Of a stretch of 64,000 nt of DNA, positions 14,564 to 23,759 are shown one piece after another. The stretch's first letter is position 1. The number at the start of each line of letters is the position of its first letter. Where the stretch lies: positions 8,628,744 through 8,692,743 of the forward strand of contig NC_019892.1 of NCBI RefSeq assembly GCF_000242455.2, read 5' to 3'. The DNA is from Singulisphaera acidiphila DSM 18658 (GTDB taxonomy: Bacteria; Planctomycetota; Planctomycetia; Isosphaerales; Isosphaeraceae). The translations under genes and the position numbers were made by a program. Below the pieces are notes generated by a model, which saw only the letters and a program-made list of their open reading frames with translations, had not been told where the DNA came from and did no database searches.

Positions 14564-16633
14564 ATGCCGGAAGAAACGATTGATCCTGGTCTGCTTGAGC
14601 AGACAAAGAACCAGATCCGCAAGCTGGTGGCCGAGATCGCCGATCTCGCCGAGTCGGACATCCAACCGCCTGAGTTCTACGTCGAGTTCCTCAACCGTGC
14701 CGTTGCGGCGGTCGCGGCCTCGGGCGGAGCATTCTGGCTGCTGGATGGTAAAGGCAGCATCAAGCTGCAACACCAGCTCGAGTTCCGGCTTACGGGACTC
14801 CTTGATGGCCGAGTCCGGACACAACCCCACGATGCGCTCTTGGGTTGCATGATCCAGGCCTCGCAGCCACAAATCATCCCGCCGGGGGCGACGATCGAAG
14901 GGCAGCCGAATGCCGGCAACCCGACCCCGTTCACCCTGATCATCGCGCCCTTGATGGTCGATCGACAGGTCGTCGGCCTGATCGAGATCCTGATGGATCC
15001 GACCCGGCGCGCGGCCACCCAGAAAAGCACGCTGCGATTCGTCAGCGACCTCTGCGACCTCGCGGGCAACTACCTCAAGAACCGACAGATGCGACAGATG
15101 ATGTCGCAGCAACGGCTCTGGAACCAGCTCGAAGGGTTCACGCACCAGATTCACGGCTCGCTCGACCTGAAGGAGACCGCTTACGCGATCGCCAACGACG
15201 GCAAACGGCTCGTCGGCTGCGACCGCTTCAGCGTCGCCGCCAAGATCGGCGGCCGGGTCATGGTCGAGGCGGTCAGCGGCCAGGAGGTCGTCGAGCAACG
15301 GGCCAACCTGATCCGCGAGCTGACCCGGCTCTGCAAGGTCGTCATCCGGTCGGGTGAAGACCTGATTTATACGGGGAACACCGACGGGTTTGCCCCTGAT
15401 ATCCGCGACGCGCTCGAACTCTACGTCGACGAGTCGGGGTCGAAGGCCGTCATCGTCACCCTGCTGCATAAGCCCGAAACCGATCAAAGCAAGGAAAAGG
15501 TCCCGTTCGGCTGCCTGGTCGCCGAGCAGATCGGCGACGAGATGGCGCCGACCGATGCACATGCCCGGACCGAAGTCGTCTCGCGGCACGCTTCCACCGC
15601 GCTCTGGAACGCGCAGGAGCACGACAAGATCTTCCTCTTGCCGATGCTCAAGCTGATGGGATCGCCCTGGCGGTTCTTCCGTGGCCGCACCCTGGCCAAA
15701 ATCATCGGCGTCCTGGTCGCGGTCGTCGGCTTGATCGCCGTCCTCACGTTCGTCCCCTGGAAGCTGACGATCGAAGGTCGAGGCTCACTCCTCCCCGAAG
15801 AGCGGCGCATCACCTACGCACCGACTTCCGGCATCGTGGTCGAGGTGCCCGTCGAGCACTCTCAGGTCGTCCACAAGGGGGACCTCCTCGTCCGGCTCGA
15901 GAGCAAGGAGCTGGAACGTCGGCTCAAGGAGCTCATGGCCGAGAAGCAGAAGGCTGAGAGCGACGTTCTCTTCCTCGGCCACCAGGCGCAGAAGGCTGTC
16001 ACGGCCCCCGACGCCGAAAAATACCAGATCCAGGCCCAGCGTTCAGCGGCCACGATCACGGCCAAGTCCGCCCAGGAGCAGATCGAAAGCATCAACGAAC
16101 AGCTTGAGGAGATGAAAGTCCGGTCGCCTCAAGACGGGATCGTCACCTCCTGGGAAGTTCGCAAGAACCTGCTCGGTCGTCCGGTGGAGATCGGCCAGGA
16201 ACTGATCGCGGTCGCCTCCACCGTGGGCGACTGGGTCCTTGAGGTCGAAGTACCCGACGATGACATGGGTCCGGTCCTCGACGCCCAGAGCCGGCTCGAA
16301 GAAGAGATCAAGCAAGGCAAGAAGCCGGTCGGCTCGCGGCTGCAAGCCTACTTCGTCACGGCCACCGACCCCGAGCACCGCTACCCCGGCTACGTCCTGC
16401 GGGTCGGGTCGAAGGCGGAACTCGTCGAGACCAAGCATGTGGTCAAGGTGACCGTCGGGTTCACCCGCGAGGTCCAGAAAGACTTCCTCTCACGAAACCA
16501 GGCCCTCCGTCCGGGAGCCGAGGTCCGGGCTCGAATTGATTGCGGTAAGGCACGGCTCGCGTACGTCATGCTTCGCGACGTCGTCCACGTCTTCTACGAG
16601 ACCGTCCTGTTCCGCTGGCCGTTCCTGCGTTGA
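14564..16633 (+). CDS. GAF-domain HlyD-family membrane-fusion protein
   Basis: 689 residues with an unusual layout. Residues about 30-350 look like two GAF-type sensor domains (AFWLLDGKGSIKLQHQLEF; then GCDRFSVAAKIGGRVMVEAVSG). One membrane helix follows (about 378-398, IIGVLVAVVGLIAVLTFVPW). The rest is an HlyD/biotinyl-lipoyl type adaptor: APTSGIVVEVPVEHSQVVHKGDLLVRLES, a coiled coil (about 435-505), the second lipoyl half VRSPQDGIVTSW and a beta-barrel. It is the first gene of a three-gene operon with another HlyD protein and an M50 peptidase. A cytoplasmic sensor joined to a periplasmic adaptor suggests signal-controlled export or processing (inference). Confidence 0.82.
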   Translation: MPEETIDPGLLEQTKNQIRKLVAEIADLAESDIQPPEFYVEFLNRAVAAVAASGGAFWLLDGKGSIKLQHQLEFRLTGLLDGRVRTQPHDALLGCMIQASQPQIIPPGATIEGQPNAGNPTPFTLIIAPLMVDRQVVGLIEILMDPTRRAATQKSTLRFVSDLCDLAGNYLKNRQMRQMMSQQRLWNQLEGFTHQIHGSLDLKETAYAIANDGKRLVGCDRFSVAAKIGGRVMVEAVSGQEVVEQRANLIRELTRLCKVVIRSGEDLIYTGNTDGFAPDIRDALELYVDESGSKAVIVTLLHKPETDQSKEKVPFGCLVAEQIGDEMAPTDAHARTEVVSRHASTALWNAQEHDKIFLLPMLKLMGSPWRFFRGRTLAKIIGVLVAVVGLIAVLTFVPWKLTIEGRGSLLPEERRITYAPTSGIVVEVPVEHSQVVHKGDLLVRLESKELERRLKELMAEKQKAESDVLFLGHQAQKAVTAPDAEKYQIQAQRSAATITAKSAQEQIESINEQLEEMKVRSPQDGIVTSWEVRKNLLGRPVEIGQELIAVASTVGDWVLEVEVPDDDMGPVLDAQSRLEEEIKQGKKPVGSRLQAYFVTATDPEHRYPGYVLRVGSKAELVETKHVVKVTVGFTREVQKDFLSRNQALRPGAEVRARIDCGKARLAYVMLRDVVHVFYETVLFRWPFLR

Positions 16634-16771
16634 GGCCCTCCGCAGAAGGGGGCTGACGACCGATCGCGAGACGCTCCAAGCCGATCGCTCCCAAGCGGAC
16701 AGCCGTCCGCGGTCGTTCGCACCCCCGCTGCTGACTCGATATTTACGCCCATTTTCTCCCGGAGGCTCGCC

Positions 16772-17704
16772 ATGCTTATCCCGAAAAAAGCCGCCGCGTT
16801 GGCTGCGGGGTTTGTCGCCGTTCTTTCGCTCGCCTCGGTTGCCCAGGTGCCGGCACCGGCCCAGCGCTCCGCCGATACCCTGTTCGTCAGCGACGCCACG
16901 ATCGACTGGATCGAGAAGTCGGACGTCGCGGCCCTCCGCGAAGGGGTGATCGAAAAAATGGAGCTGCAGATCGGCATGCTCGCCCAGCGCGACAAGCCAA
17001 TCGGAGTCCTCCACAGGGAGATCGCCGACTTAACGGTCAAGAAGGCCGAGTTGATGGTGACGAACGTGGCCGCCAAGAATAAGGCCGAGGCCCAGCGGGA
17101 TCTGGCGTTGGCCATCGTCGCGACGAACGCGCGACTCAACCAGCGCAAGCCGGGCATGGTCTCGATCGAAGAAATGCGGAAGGCCGAGGCCGAAGTCAAG
17201 GTCGCGGAAGAGATGAAGAACGAAGCGGTCGAAAAGCAAAAGCTCGATGAGGCCGACCTCTTGCTGGCCCGGCAGGCGCTCGACGAGCACACGATCAAGG
17301 CACCGTTCGACGGCATCGTCATCGAGCGAATCAAGGGCCCCGGCGAAAGCGTGCGGGCCAACGAGGCGGTCGTCCGCCTAGGCAACCTCGACAAACTCCG
17401 CTCCTGGGCCTACATCCCGCTCGAATATGCGGACCGCGTCAAGGAAGGGCAGATCGTCGAGCTCCAGCAGCGGCTTGGCGGAACCCCCGGTGAAAAGAAG
17501 CGATACCGGGGCAAGATCACCTTCGTCGATCCCCAGATCCAGCCGATCGCCGAGGTTGCCGTCCGGGTCTACGCTGAGTTCGACAACCCTGACCATGAAC
17601 TCCGCCCCGGCGCCAAAGCGACCATGACGATCCTGATCGGCACCGAAGGTGCAACGGCCAGCCCGACCGTTGGGTCCCGAGCCCCCGTGGGCCTCGGCCG
17701 CTGA
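16772..17704 (+). CDS. HlyD-family periplasmic adaptor protein
   Basis: 310 residues with an N-terminal signal peptide (about 1-25) and no other membrane helix. The lipoyl-like halves (ALREGVIEKMELQIGMLAQRDKPIG; IKAPFDGIVIERI) flank a long coiled coil rich in Lys, Glu and Ala (about 80-180). A beta-barrel/membrane-proximal end follows (LRSWAYIPLEYADRVKEGQ; ELRPGAKATMTI). GGAGG lies seven bases before ATG 16772. It is the second gene of the M50/HlyD operon. No inner-membrane RND or ABC partner is encoded next to it, which is unusual for an adaptor of this kind. Confidence 0.85.
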   Translation: MLIPKKAAALAAGFVAVLSLASVAQVPAPAQRSADTLFVSDATIDWIEKSDVAALREGVIEKMELQIGMLAQRDKPIGVLHREIADLTVKKAELMVTNVAAKNKAEAQRDLALAIVATNARLNQRKPGMVSIEEMRKAEAEVKVAEEMKNEAVEKQKLDEADLLLARQALDEHTIKAPFDGIVIERIKGPGESVRANEAVVRLGNLDKLRSWAYIPLEYADRVKEGQIVELQQRLGGTPGEKKRYRGKITFVDPQIQPIAEVAVRVYAEFDNPDHELRPGAKATMTILIGTEGATASPTVGSRAPVGLGR

Positions 17705-17831
17705 ACGACGCCCCTAGAACGTAAATGACCCATCACTTGAATGGCTTCAGGCCATGACTGATGAGAGTCGAACCGATGCCGATCGCTCGTAGAACGTCCC
17801 ACAACCGACCCGAGTCGAGGGCCGCCGGCCG

Positions 17832-20018
17832 ATGAGTTCCGCTCCCTCTCAGGTTCCCACAGCAGCCCCCATGGGGCAGGCCGCCGAGCACCTCCAGGTC
17901 AAGCTCCGGCCTGACCTGATCGTTCAACCCCAGTTCTACGAGGGGATGACCCACTATGTCATCAAAGACCCGATCGCGCTGAAGTATTTTCGATTCAAAA
18001 TCGAGGAATACTTTTTGCTCCAGCAGTTCGATGGCAAGACGAACCTCCAGGACGTCAAACGAGCCTTCGAACGCAAGTATCGCCCCCAGACGATCTCGAT
18101 CGAAGACTTGACCCGGTTCACCGCCCAGTTGCACGAAGCCGGGCTCGCCCAGATCGACAGCCCCGACCAGGCCAAGGTCCTGATCCGCCGTCGACGCAAG
18201 AATCAGTGGAAGAAGGTCTGGCAGTTCATTGCCAACATCCTCTACATCAAGATTCCCGTCGTCGACCCGGAAAAGATGCTGACGGGGATGTACCCCTACT
18301 TCCGCTGGCTGTTTACGCCCTACTTCATCACCTTCAGCGTGGGCATGATGCTCGCCGCGCTGACGCTGGTGGCCAGCCAGTGGTCGACCTTCAGCGCCCG
18401 TCTGCCCGACTTCCAGAGCTTCTTCAACTGGTCGACCATCTTCTACTTCTGGTGTAGTCTGGCGATCATCAAGATCATCCACGAGTTCGGTCACGGCCTG
18501 ACGGCGAAGCATTTCGGCGGCGAGGTCCACGAGATGGGGATGCTCTTCCTCGTCCTCACCCCGGCCCTCTATTGCGACGTGACCGATAGCTGGCTCCTGC
18601 CCAGCAAGTGGAAACGGATCTGGATCTCGGCGGCCGGCATCTATGTCGAATGTTTCCTGGCAAGCCTCGCCACATTCGTTTGGTGGAACACCGAGCAAGG
18701 GCTCTTGAATAGCCTCAGCTTGGCGACCATGTTCATCTGCTCGGTCAACACGATCCTGTTCAATGCCAACCCGCTGCTCCGGTATGACGGCTACTATGTG
18801 ATGGCCGACTGGCTCGAGATCCCCAACCTGCGGATCAAGAGCACCCAGTTCTTCACCTACCTGTTTCAGGAGAAGGTGCTCGGCCTGGAAGTGCCGGTCC
18901 AGAGCTACATGCCCCGATCACGGCGGTCGCTGTTCGTGACTTACGCAGTAGCCAGCTATGTCTATCGCTGGATTGTTACGTTCAGCATCCTCTTCTTCCT
19001 CTACAAGTTCCTCCAACCGTACAAGCTCGGCTCGATCAGCGCGATCATGGCGGTCGGTTCGTTGGTCCCGCTGGTGGGCATGCCCATCTACCAGATGTTC
19101 AAGTTCGTCCGCACCCCGGGGAGGATGCGCAAGGTGAAAAAGGCAAGAGCGGCCGGCTTCGCGGTGGCGGCCATCGCCATCCTCGCCGGAATCCTTCTGA
19201 TCCCGACGCCGTTACGGGTTCAGGGGACCTTGGTCCTGACGGCGGCCAAACCCGAGGAAGTCTACGCCGAAGTTCCCGGCCGACTGGTCGAGCTGAAGGT
19301 CCGTGACAGCCAATGGGTCAAGGCGGGTGACGAACTCGCGATTCTCTCCAACCCGGAGAAGGTCCGCGAACGGATGCAGTTGCAGGAGCAGCAAGGGGTC
19401 AACTTCGTCAAGGCAACCTGGTTCGGTCGTGGCTTCGACTCGAGCAGCCGCGCCCAGTCCAAACAGTACGAGCAGATGGCCAACGACCTCGAACCGGTCA
19501 TCGGGAAAGTGGTCGACCAGCTCGGCAAGCTTACCCTGGTCGCGCATCGTGACGGCCAAGTCATGGGCGTTCCCCATCCCGAGACGGTCGGCCAGTGGCT
19601 CAAGCCCGGCAAACCCTTCTGTGAGGTGGGCGACCCGCACCAGCTTGAGGCCCACATGATCCTCGACCAGGGGGACATCGACCTCGTCAAGCTCGGCCGC
19701 CGCACCTGGCTGAAGATCTACGGTGACTCAGAAATCACCTTCAAGAGCCACGTCGGTGAGATCTCCAAGCGGAACAGCGAGGAGATTTCCCCCGAACTCT
19801 CGAACCTCGCCGGCGGTGAGATCGCGACCAAGCAGGACCCCAAGACGAACCAGGCCAAACCCTTGACCGCAGTCTACGAGGTCATCATCCCTCTGGATAA
19901 CGCCAACCTGGCCCTCCAACCCGGCCTGCGCGGTTTCGCCAAGATCGACGGCGGCACGCACACCCTCGGCTGGTGGCTCTGGCGGCTCATCACCAAGACG
20001 TTCCACTTCACGCTCTAA
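17832..20018 (+). CDS. M50 (site-2-type) peptidase with PqqD/RRE-like N-terminus and C-terminal HlyD-like arm
   Basis: 728 residues. Residues about 40-120 (YFLLQQFDGKTNLQDVKRAF, then TAQLHEAGLAQI) have the helix and wing pattern of PqqD-like RiPP recognition elements. A polytopic region follows with the M50 zinc site HEFGH (His217, Glu218, His221) and the distal NPLLRYDG motif (Asp319), so the catalytic residues are present. A last membrane helix (about 430-450) leads to lipoyl/HlyD-like halves (EVPGRLVELKVRDSQWVKAGD) and a barrel. The architecture resembles YydH/SagE-type 'peptide zinc metalloprotease' proteins. The gene is third in the operon, and its ATG overlaps the stop of a 19-codon frame (ATGA). 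Two hairpins follow the stop. Export or maturation of peptides is an inference. Confidence 0.85.
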   Translation: MSSAPSQVPTAAPMGQAAEHLQVKLRPDLIVQPQFYEGMTHYVIKDPIALKYFRFKIEEYFLLQQFDGKTNLQDVKRAFERKYRPQTISIEDLTRFTAQLHEAGLAQIDSPDQAKVLIRRRRKNQWKKVWQFIANILYIKIPVVDPEKMLTGMYPYFRWLFTPYFITFSVGMMLAALTLVASQWSTFSARLPDFQSFFNWSTIFYFWCSLAIIKIIHEFGHGLTAKHFGGEVHEMGMLFLVLTPALYCDVTDSWLLPSKWKRIWISAAGIYVECFLASLATFVWWNTEQGLLNSLSLATMFICSVNTILFNANPLLRYDGYYVMADWLEIPNLRIKSTQFFTYLFQEKVLGLEVPVQSYMPRSRRSLFVTYAVASYVYRWIVTFSILFFLYKFLQPYKLGSISAIMAVGSLVPLVGMPIYQMFKFVRTPGRMRKVKKARAAGFAVAAIAILAGILLIPTPLRVQGTLVLTAAKPEEVYAEVPGRLVELKVRDSQWVKAGDELAILSNPEKVRERMQLQEQQGVNFVKATWFGRGFDSSSRAQSKQYEQMANDLEPVIGKVVDQLGKLTLVAHRDGQVMGVPHPETVGQWLKPGKPFCEVGDPHQLEAHMILDQGDIDLVKLGRRTWLKIYGDSEITFKSHVGEISKRNSEEISPELSNLAGGEIATKQDPKTNQAKPLTAVYEVIIPLDNANLALQPGLRGFAKIDGGTHTLGWWLWRLITKTFHFTL

Positions 20019-20044
20019 TCTAAAACGTGCGGGTCGCGCTTTGG

Positions 20045-20069
20045 CCATGGTGGGGATGACCCACCATGG
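20045..20069 (+). repeat. Hairpin after M50 operon
   Basis: CCATGGTGGG (20045-20054) pairs perfectly with CCCACCATGG (20060-20069), five-base loop, 27 bases after the stop codon. It precedes the stronger terminator at 20119-20164 and may act with it. Confidence 0.6.
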
Positions 20070-20118
20070 ATTTGCCAGGCAATCCGAAAAGCAAGATCCG
20101 CATGATGCATGCCCCGGA

Positions 20119-20164
20119 GGGGCGACCGCCAAGAGCCGATGGGCTGGCTCTTGGCGGTCGCCCC
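20119..20164 (+). terminator. Terminator of the M50/HlyD operon
   Basis: A perfect 19-bp stem (20119-20137 with 20146-20164, outer end GGGGCGACC) with an eight-base loop, followed by the T-rich TTGTCTGTTTC. It is the natural 3' end of the three-gene operon. Confidence 0.8.
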
Positions 20165-20324
20165 TTGTCTGTTTCTAGAGGATTCACTCCAAGCCACGAC
20201 GAGCCCGCCCGTCGGAAAGGGTTCGCGGGTGTGACGTTTCTCCCTCGTGATCAACCTGGCGGGCCGTGCCCACCAGGGCGAGAGTCGATTGCGTCAGGCG
20301 TTTCTTATGGATCCTGGGCTGGGC

Positions 20325-20846
20325 TCAACCGACCAGCCAGAGCGGGCAATCGCGACGCACGGCCTCGTTGGCAGCCAAGGCGATCCGGGCAAAGGCACGG
20401 ATCTCGGGGGCGTCGGCCACCCAGCCGTCATCGGGGTCGCGATGGACGTTCAGCAGTTCCTTGAGAGCCTCGTCGTCAATCGCCAAATCCCAGCGCTCGG
20501 CCAATTCGGCCAATTCGTGACGGAGCCCGGGTAGGCTCGCACATTGCAGGGCCGCCCCCGCCGAGAGCGGCAACGAGACCGCCTGCACGTTGGCCGGGAG
20601 ATAGACACCGCGGCCATCCTGGCCGAGCGCCAGAAGGTTCGAGACCGAATCCGCACCGAGGATCTCAACAGCGCGCATCTGGAGGTCGGTCCAGCCGGTC
20701 TCCGCGAGTTCACCGAAGTGATGAGGGGGCACCCCCTCCCAGTCTCCCTCCGCACCGAAGGCGTGATCCAGTACTCCAGCCACCTCGTTGGCAAACGAGT
20801 CCTCGAAGGTCCCTCTCGTCCCACCGACCGTGAACGATAATCCCAT
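20325..20846 (-). CDS. Conserved-looking hypothetical protein
   Basis: 173 residues, acidic, with no signal peptide, membrane helix or motif I recognise. It is mostly helical by eye (FGELAETGWTDLQMRAVEILG; LRHELAELAERWDLAIDDEALKELL) and ends in WLVG. The frame stays open upstream to 21272, but ATG 20846 is preferred: the upstream extension is Arg-rich and lacks any sign of a real domain. A G-rich run seven or more bases upstream may serve as the ribosome site. It is divergent from the M28 peptidase gene. No function is proposed. Confidence 0.6.
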   Translation of the reverse strand: MGLSFTVGGTRGTFEDSFANEVAGVLDHAFGAEGDWEGVPPHHFGELAETGWTDLQMRAVEILGADSVSNLLALGQDGRGVYLPANVQAVSLPLSAGAALQCASLPGLRHELAELAERWDLAIDDEALKELLNVHRDPDDGWVADAPEIRAFARIALAANEAVRRDCPLWLVG

Positions 20847-21299
20847 GAGGAGAATCCCCCCTTTTACCCCAACGTCGAATCCGACGTCAGGAACAGGTGC
20901 GGCCCAAGCCAATCCGCGATAGACTCCTATAAGCCGAGCACGCAGGTGGATGTGGACAGCTCGAACTCGAACTCCGTCTCGAGCGAGCGGAAAGACGCGA
21001 AACCGCCGGTCATATCGAAGGAGCCGAGATCGCGGGATGGAACCCGACAGGGACATTCCGCCGACATCAAAGCGGCGGCCATCGCGAGCCGAGTCGAGGC
21101 ACTTGACGCGACGGGCATCGATGCAAATCTCTCGGGTTGTTGTCGGGAAACCGCCCTGTCGATCGGGTTTGCGAGCTGGGGTCTGGATTCGCGCTGCAAG
21201 TCCGCGTATTCTCGCAGACCAAACGGCGGCCGACCACGCCCTGAGTGTGGGCTTGCTCCAAACGTCTGTCAAGCATCAATATTCGAGAGGCGGGTTTTT
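20847..21299. other. Divergent intergenic region
   Basis: A 453-base spacer. The plus-strand frame of the peptidase is open through most of it (from 20946), but the translated extension lacks a domain and would bury the signal peptide, so I treat it as non-coding. No clear promoter pair, RNA gene or repeat is visible. Confidence 0.5.
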
Positions 21300-23681
21300 A
21301 TGTTGCGACGTACGACGCAGGTCGTGACGGGCGCCGTCGCAATCGTGATAACGTCGGGGTTGGCGGGATTTGGGCAAGATCAGGAACGATCTTCCCCATC
21401 CCTCGGCTTCTCCACCGCACAGCGCGCGGCTCAGGTCGAGGCCGAAACGCGCGCCCTGGCCGTTCCCACCCCCGCCCGTGCCCGCGCCTGGCTCCGCACC
21501 CTGACGGAGGAGCCGCACGTCGCGGGAACCCCCGCCGACCACAAGACGGCTCTCTTCGTTCGCGACAAACTGCAAGAATGGGGCTGGGACGCCAGCATCG
21601 TCGAATATGAGGTCCTGCTCAACTATCCCGAGAACTTGCGACTGCCCGACGGGGACGTGTCCGGAACCAGCCTCGAGTTGGTTCGCCCCGACCGGCAAAA
21701 ACTGCCGGTGCTCGAATCCTTCGTCAAGAACGACAAAGACTCGGTCAGTGGGAAAGCGTTTCCCGCCTTCCATGGCTACGGCGCATCGGGAACCGCCAAC
21801 GCCCAGGTGGTGTATGCCAACTATGCCCGGCCGGAAGACTTTGATTCCCTCGAGCGGATGGGCATCGACGTTCGCGGCAAGATCGTTCTGGCGCGATACG
21901 GCGAGCTCTTCCGCGGTTTGAAGGTGCGCAACGCCCAGAAGCGGGGGGCCGTGGGAATCCTGATCTATTCCGACCCCGCCGACGACGGCTATGCCAAGGG
22001 AGACGTCTACCCCGGCGGTCCATTCCGACCTGGCTCGGCAATCCAGCGCGGGAGCGTGCAGTTCCTCTCGCTCGGACCGGGCGACCCCTCGACCCCGAAC
22101 GGGCCGTCGATCAAGGGAGCCAAGCGACTCCCCATCGATCCGGTCAACGGCTTTCCGCTCAACAACCACTTTGTGAGCGGGTCCTTCGCCTCCGACAAGG
22201 CTCGACACGCCGGCGATGCCTGGGAAAAAGAGACCGGCCTGGTCCGCGACGACTATTTCGCGAGCATCCCGGCGCTCCCGATCAGCTACGACGCCGCCCG
22301 GCCGATCCTCGAAGCCCTCGCTGGCGACAACGTCCCAAGCGGGTGGCAAGGGGGCCTGCCGTTCGCCTATCACGTCGGACCAGGACCGGCAGAGGTGAGA
22401 TTCTCGACCACGATGCACTATGAGCTCCGACCGATCTGGAACGTGATCGCCAAGCTCAAGGGTGAGGTCGAACCCGATCGCTGGGTGATGGTCGGCAACC
22501 ATCGCGATGCCTGGGTCTACGGCGCCGTCGATCCGGGGAGCGGGTCGGCCGCGACTCTCGAGATGTGCCGGGCCTTGGGGACCGCCGTCAAGAACGGCTG
22601 GAAACCAAGGCGAACGATTGTTTATGCTAGTTGGGACGCTGAGGAGTATGGGCTGGTCGGCTCAACCGAGTGGGCTGAGGAGCATGAGAAAACGCTCGAC
22701 GAGAAGGCCGTGCTAATGCTCAATGTGGACTCTGCGGTCGCCGGCACGGAGCTCGACGTCGATGGCGTTCCGTCGCTCCGCGACCTCCTGCTCGACTCCG
22801 CAGACGCCGTGACCGACGTCCGCACCGGCCGATCGCTCCGCAAAACCTGGGTCGAGCATCGACGAGCACGATGGATTAGCCAGGTGCCGGTCGACCTCCC
22901 GGCGCTGGAGGCGGAGAAGGATTCGCCCCGAGACAGTTCCGTCGCTCCACGGTTCTCGCCCCAGATGGATCCGCTCGGTTCCGGCTCCGACTACACCGCG
23001 TTCGTCGACCATCTCGGCATCCCGGCCGTCGACGTCGGATTCAGCGGTCGATACGGCGTCTATCATTCCATCTACGACAACTTCCACTGGATGGAGACGC
23101 AGGGCGATCCCGAGTTCCTCACGCACACGATGGCCGCGCGGCTCTACACGGTGTTCGTCATGCGAGCGGCGGCGGCCAGAGTCGTTCCGTTGACGTTCAC
23201 CCCCTATGCGGAAGCACTCGGCGAGCATCTCGACGATCTGAGACGCATGGTCGAGCGGAAGGCCCGCGCCTCCAGCGCCGATCCGAGCAAGCCTCCCTTT
23301 CCGTTCAAAGGCGTGGCAGAATTGAGCCAGTCGATCGCCCGCTTTGCGGACCAGGCGAAGTCGCTCGATCGCCAGGCGGCCGCAACGGCGGCGGACGAAG
23401 ACGCGACGGCCGAACGGCTGACGCGGCTCAATGACGCCCTGAGCCGGGTCGAACGAGCGTTCCTGCTCAAAGACGGGCTTCCGGACCGTCCCTGGTTCAA
23501 GCATGCGGTCTACGCTCCCGGGCTGACCACCGGCTACGCCTCCTGGCCGCTCCCCGGCGTTCGCCAGGCCATCGCGACCAGCAATGCCGAGATGCTTGCC
23601 GCCCAGGTCTCCGCTCTCGTCGAACGGATCGATGCCGCGACGGCGGCGATGAAAGATGCGGAATCAGCCGCAAAACCATAA
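21300..23681 (+). CDS. Exported M28-family glutamate carboxypeptidase II-like (NAALADase) peptidase
   Basis: About 793 residues from ATG 21300, which begins a signal peptide (LRRTTQVVTGAVAIVITSGLAGFG). The layout matches glutamate carboxypeptidase II/transferrin-receptor-like proteins: an N-terminal part, a PA domain (NAQVVYANYARPEDFDSLE; GKIVLARYGELFRGLKVRNAQKRGAVG), the M28 catalytic domain and a helical TFR-like dimerisation domain. Zinc-site residues are visible in order: H in GNHRDAWVYG, D in VDPGSGS, EE in WDAEEYGLVGS, D in LNVDSAVAG, and H in SIYDNFHWM. It should trim acidic C-terminal residues from peptides outside the cytoplasm. The permease gene follows 78 bases later and may be co-transcribed. 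Confidence 0.9.
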   Translation: MLRRTTQVVTGAVAIVITSGLAGFGQDQERSSPSLGFSTAQRAAQVEAETRALAVPTPARARAWLRTLTEEPHVAGTPADHKTALFVRDKLQEWGWDASIVEYEVLLNYPENLRLPDGDVSGTSLELVRPDRQKLPVLESFVKNDKDSVSGKAFPAFHGYGASGTANAQVVYANYARPEDFDSLERMGIDVRGKIVLARYGELFRGLKVRNAQKRGAVGILIYSDPADDGYAKGDVYPGGPFRPGSAIQRGSVQFLSLGPGDPSTPNGPSIKGAKRLPIDPVNGFPLNNHFVSGSFASDKARHAGDAWEKETGLVRDDYFASIPALPISYDAARPILEALAGDNVPSGWQGGLPFAYHVGPGPAEVRFSTTMHYELRPIWNVIAKLKGEVEPDRWVMVGNHRDAWVYGAVDPGSGSAATLEMCRALGTAVKNGWKPRRTIVYASWDAEEYGLVGSTEWAEEHEKTLDEKAVLMLNVDSAVAGTELDVDGVPSLRDLLLDSADAVTDVRTGRSLRKTWVEHRRARWISQVPVDLPALEAEKDSPRDSSVAPRFSPQMDPLGSGSDYTAFVDHLGIPAVDVGFSGRYGVYHSIYDNFHWMETQGDPEFLTHTMAARLYTVFVMRAAAARVVPLTFTPYAEALGEHLDDLRRMVERKARASSADPSKPPFPFKGVAELSQSIARFADQAKSLDRQAAATAADEDATAERLTRLNDALSRVERAFLLKDGLPDRPWFKHAVYAPGLTTGYASWPLPGVRQAIATSNAEMLAAQVSALVERIDAATAAMKDAESAAKP

Positions 23682-23759
23682 AAAAATACATATTCTATCC
23701 TTGATCCACCTCTCCTTCCTTCCCTGCCAGTCTTCTGCGAGACAAAGGACACTTCCCGG

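Noticed and set aside
20946..21299. 118-residue N-terminal extension of the M28 peptidase
   Set aside because: It would place a signal peptide inside the protein and contains no recognisable domain; ATG 21300 starts a normal signal peptide.
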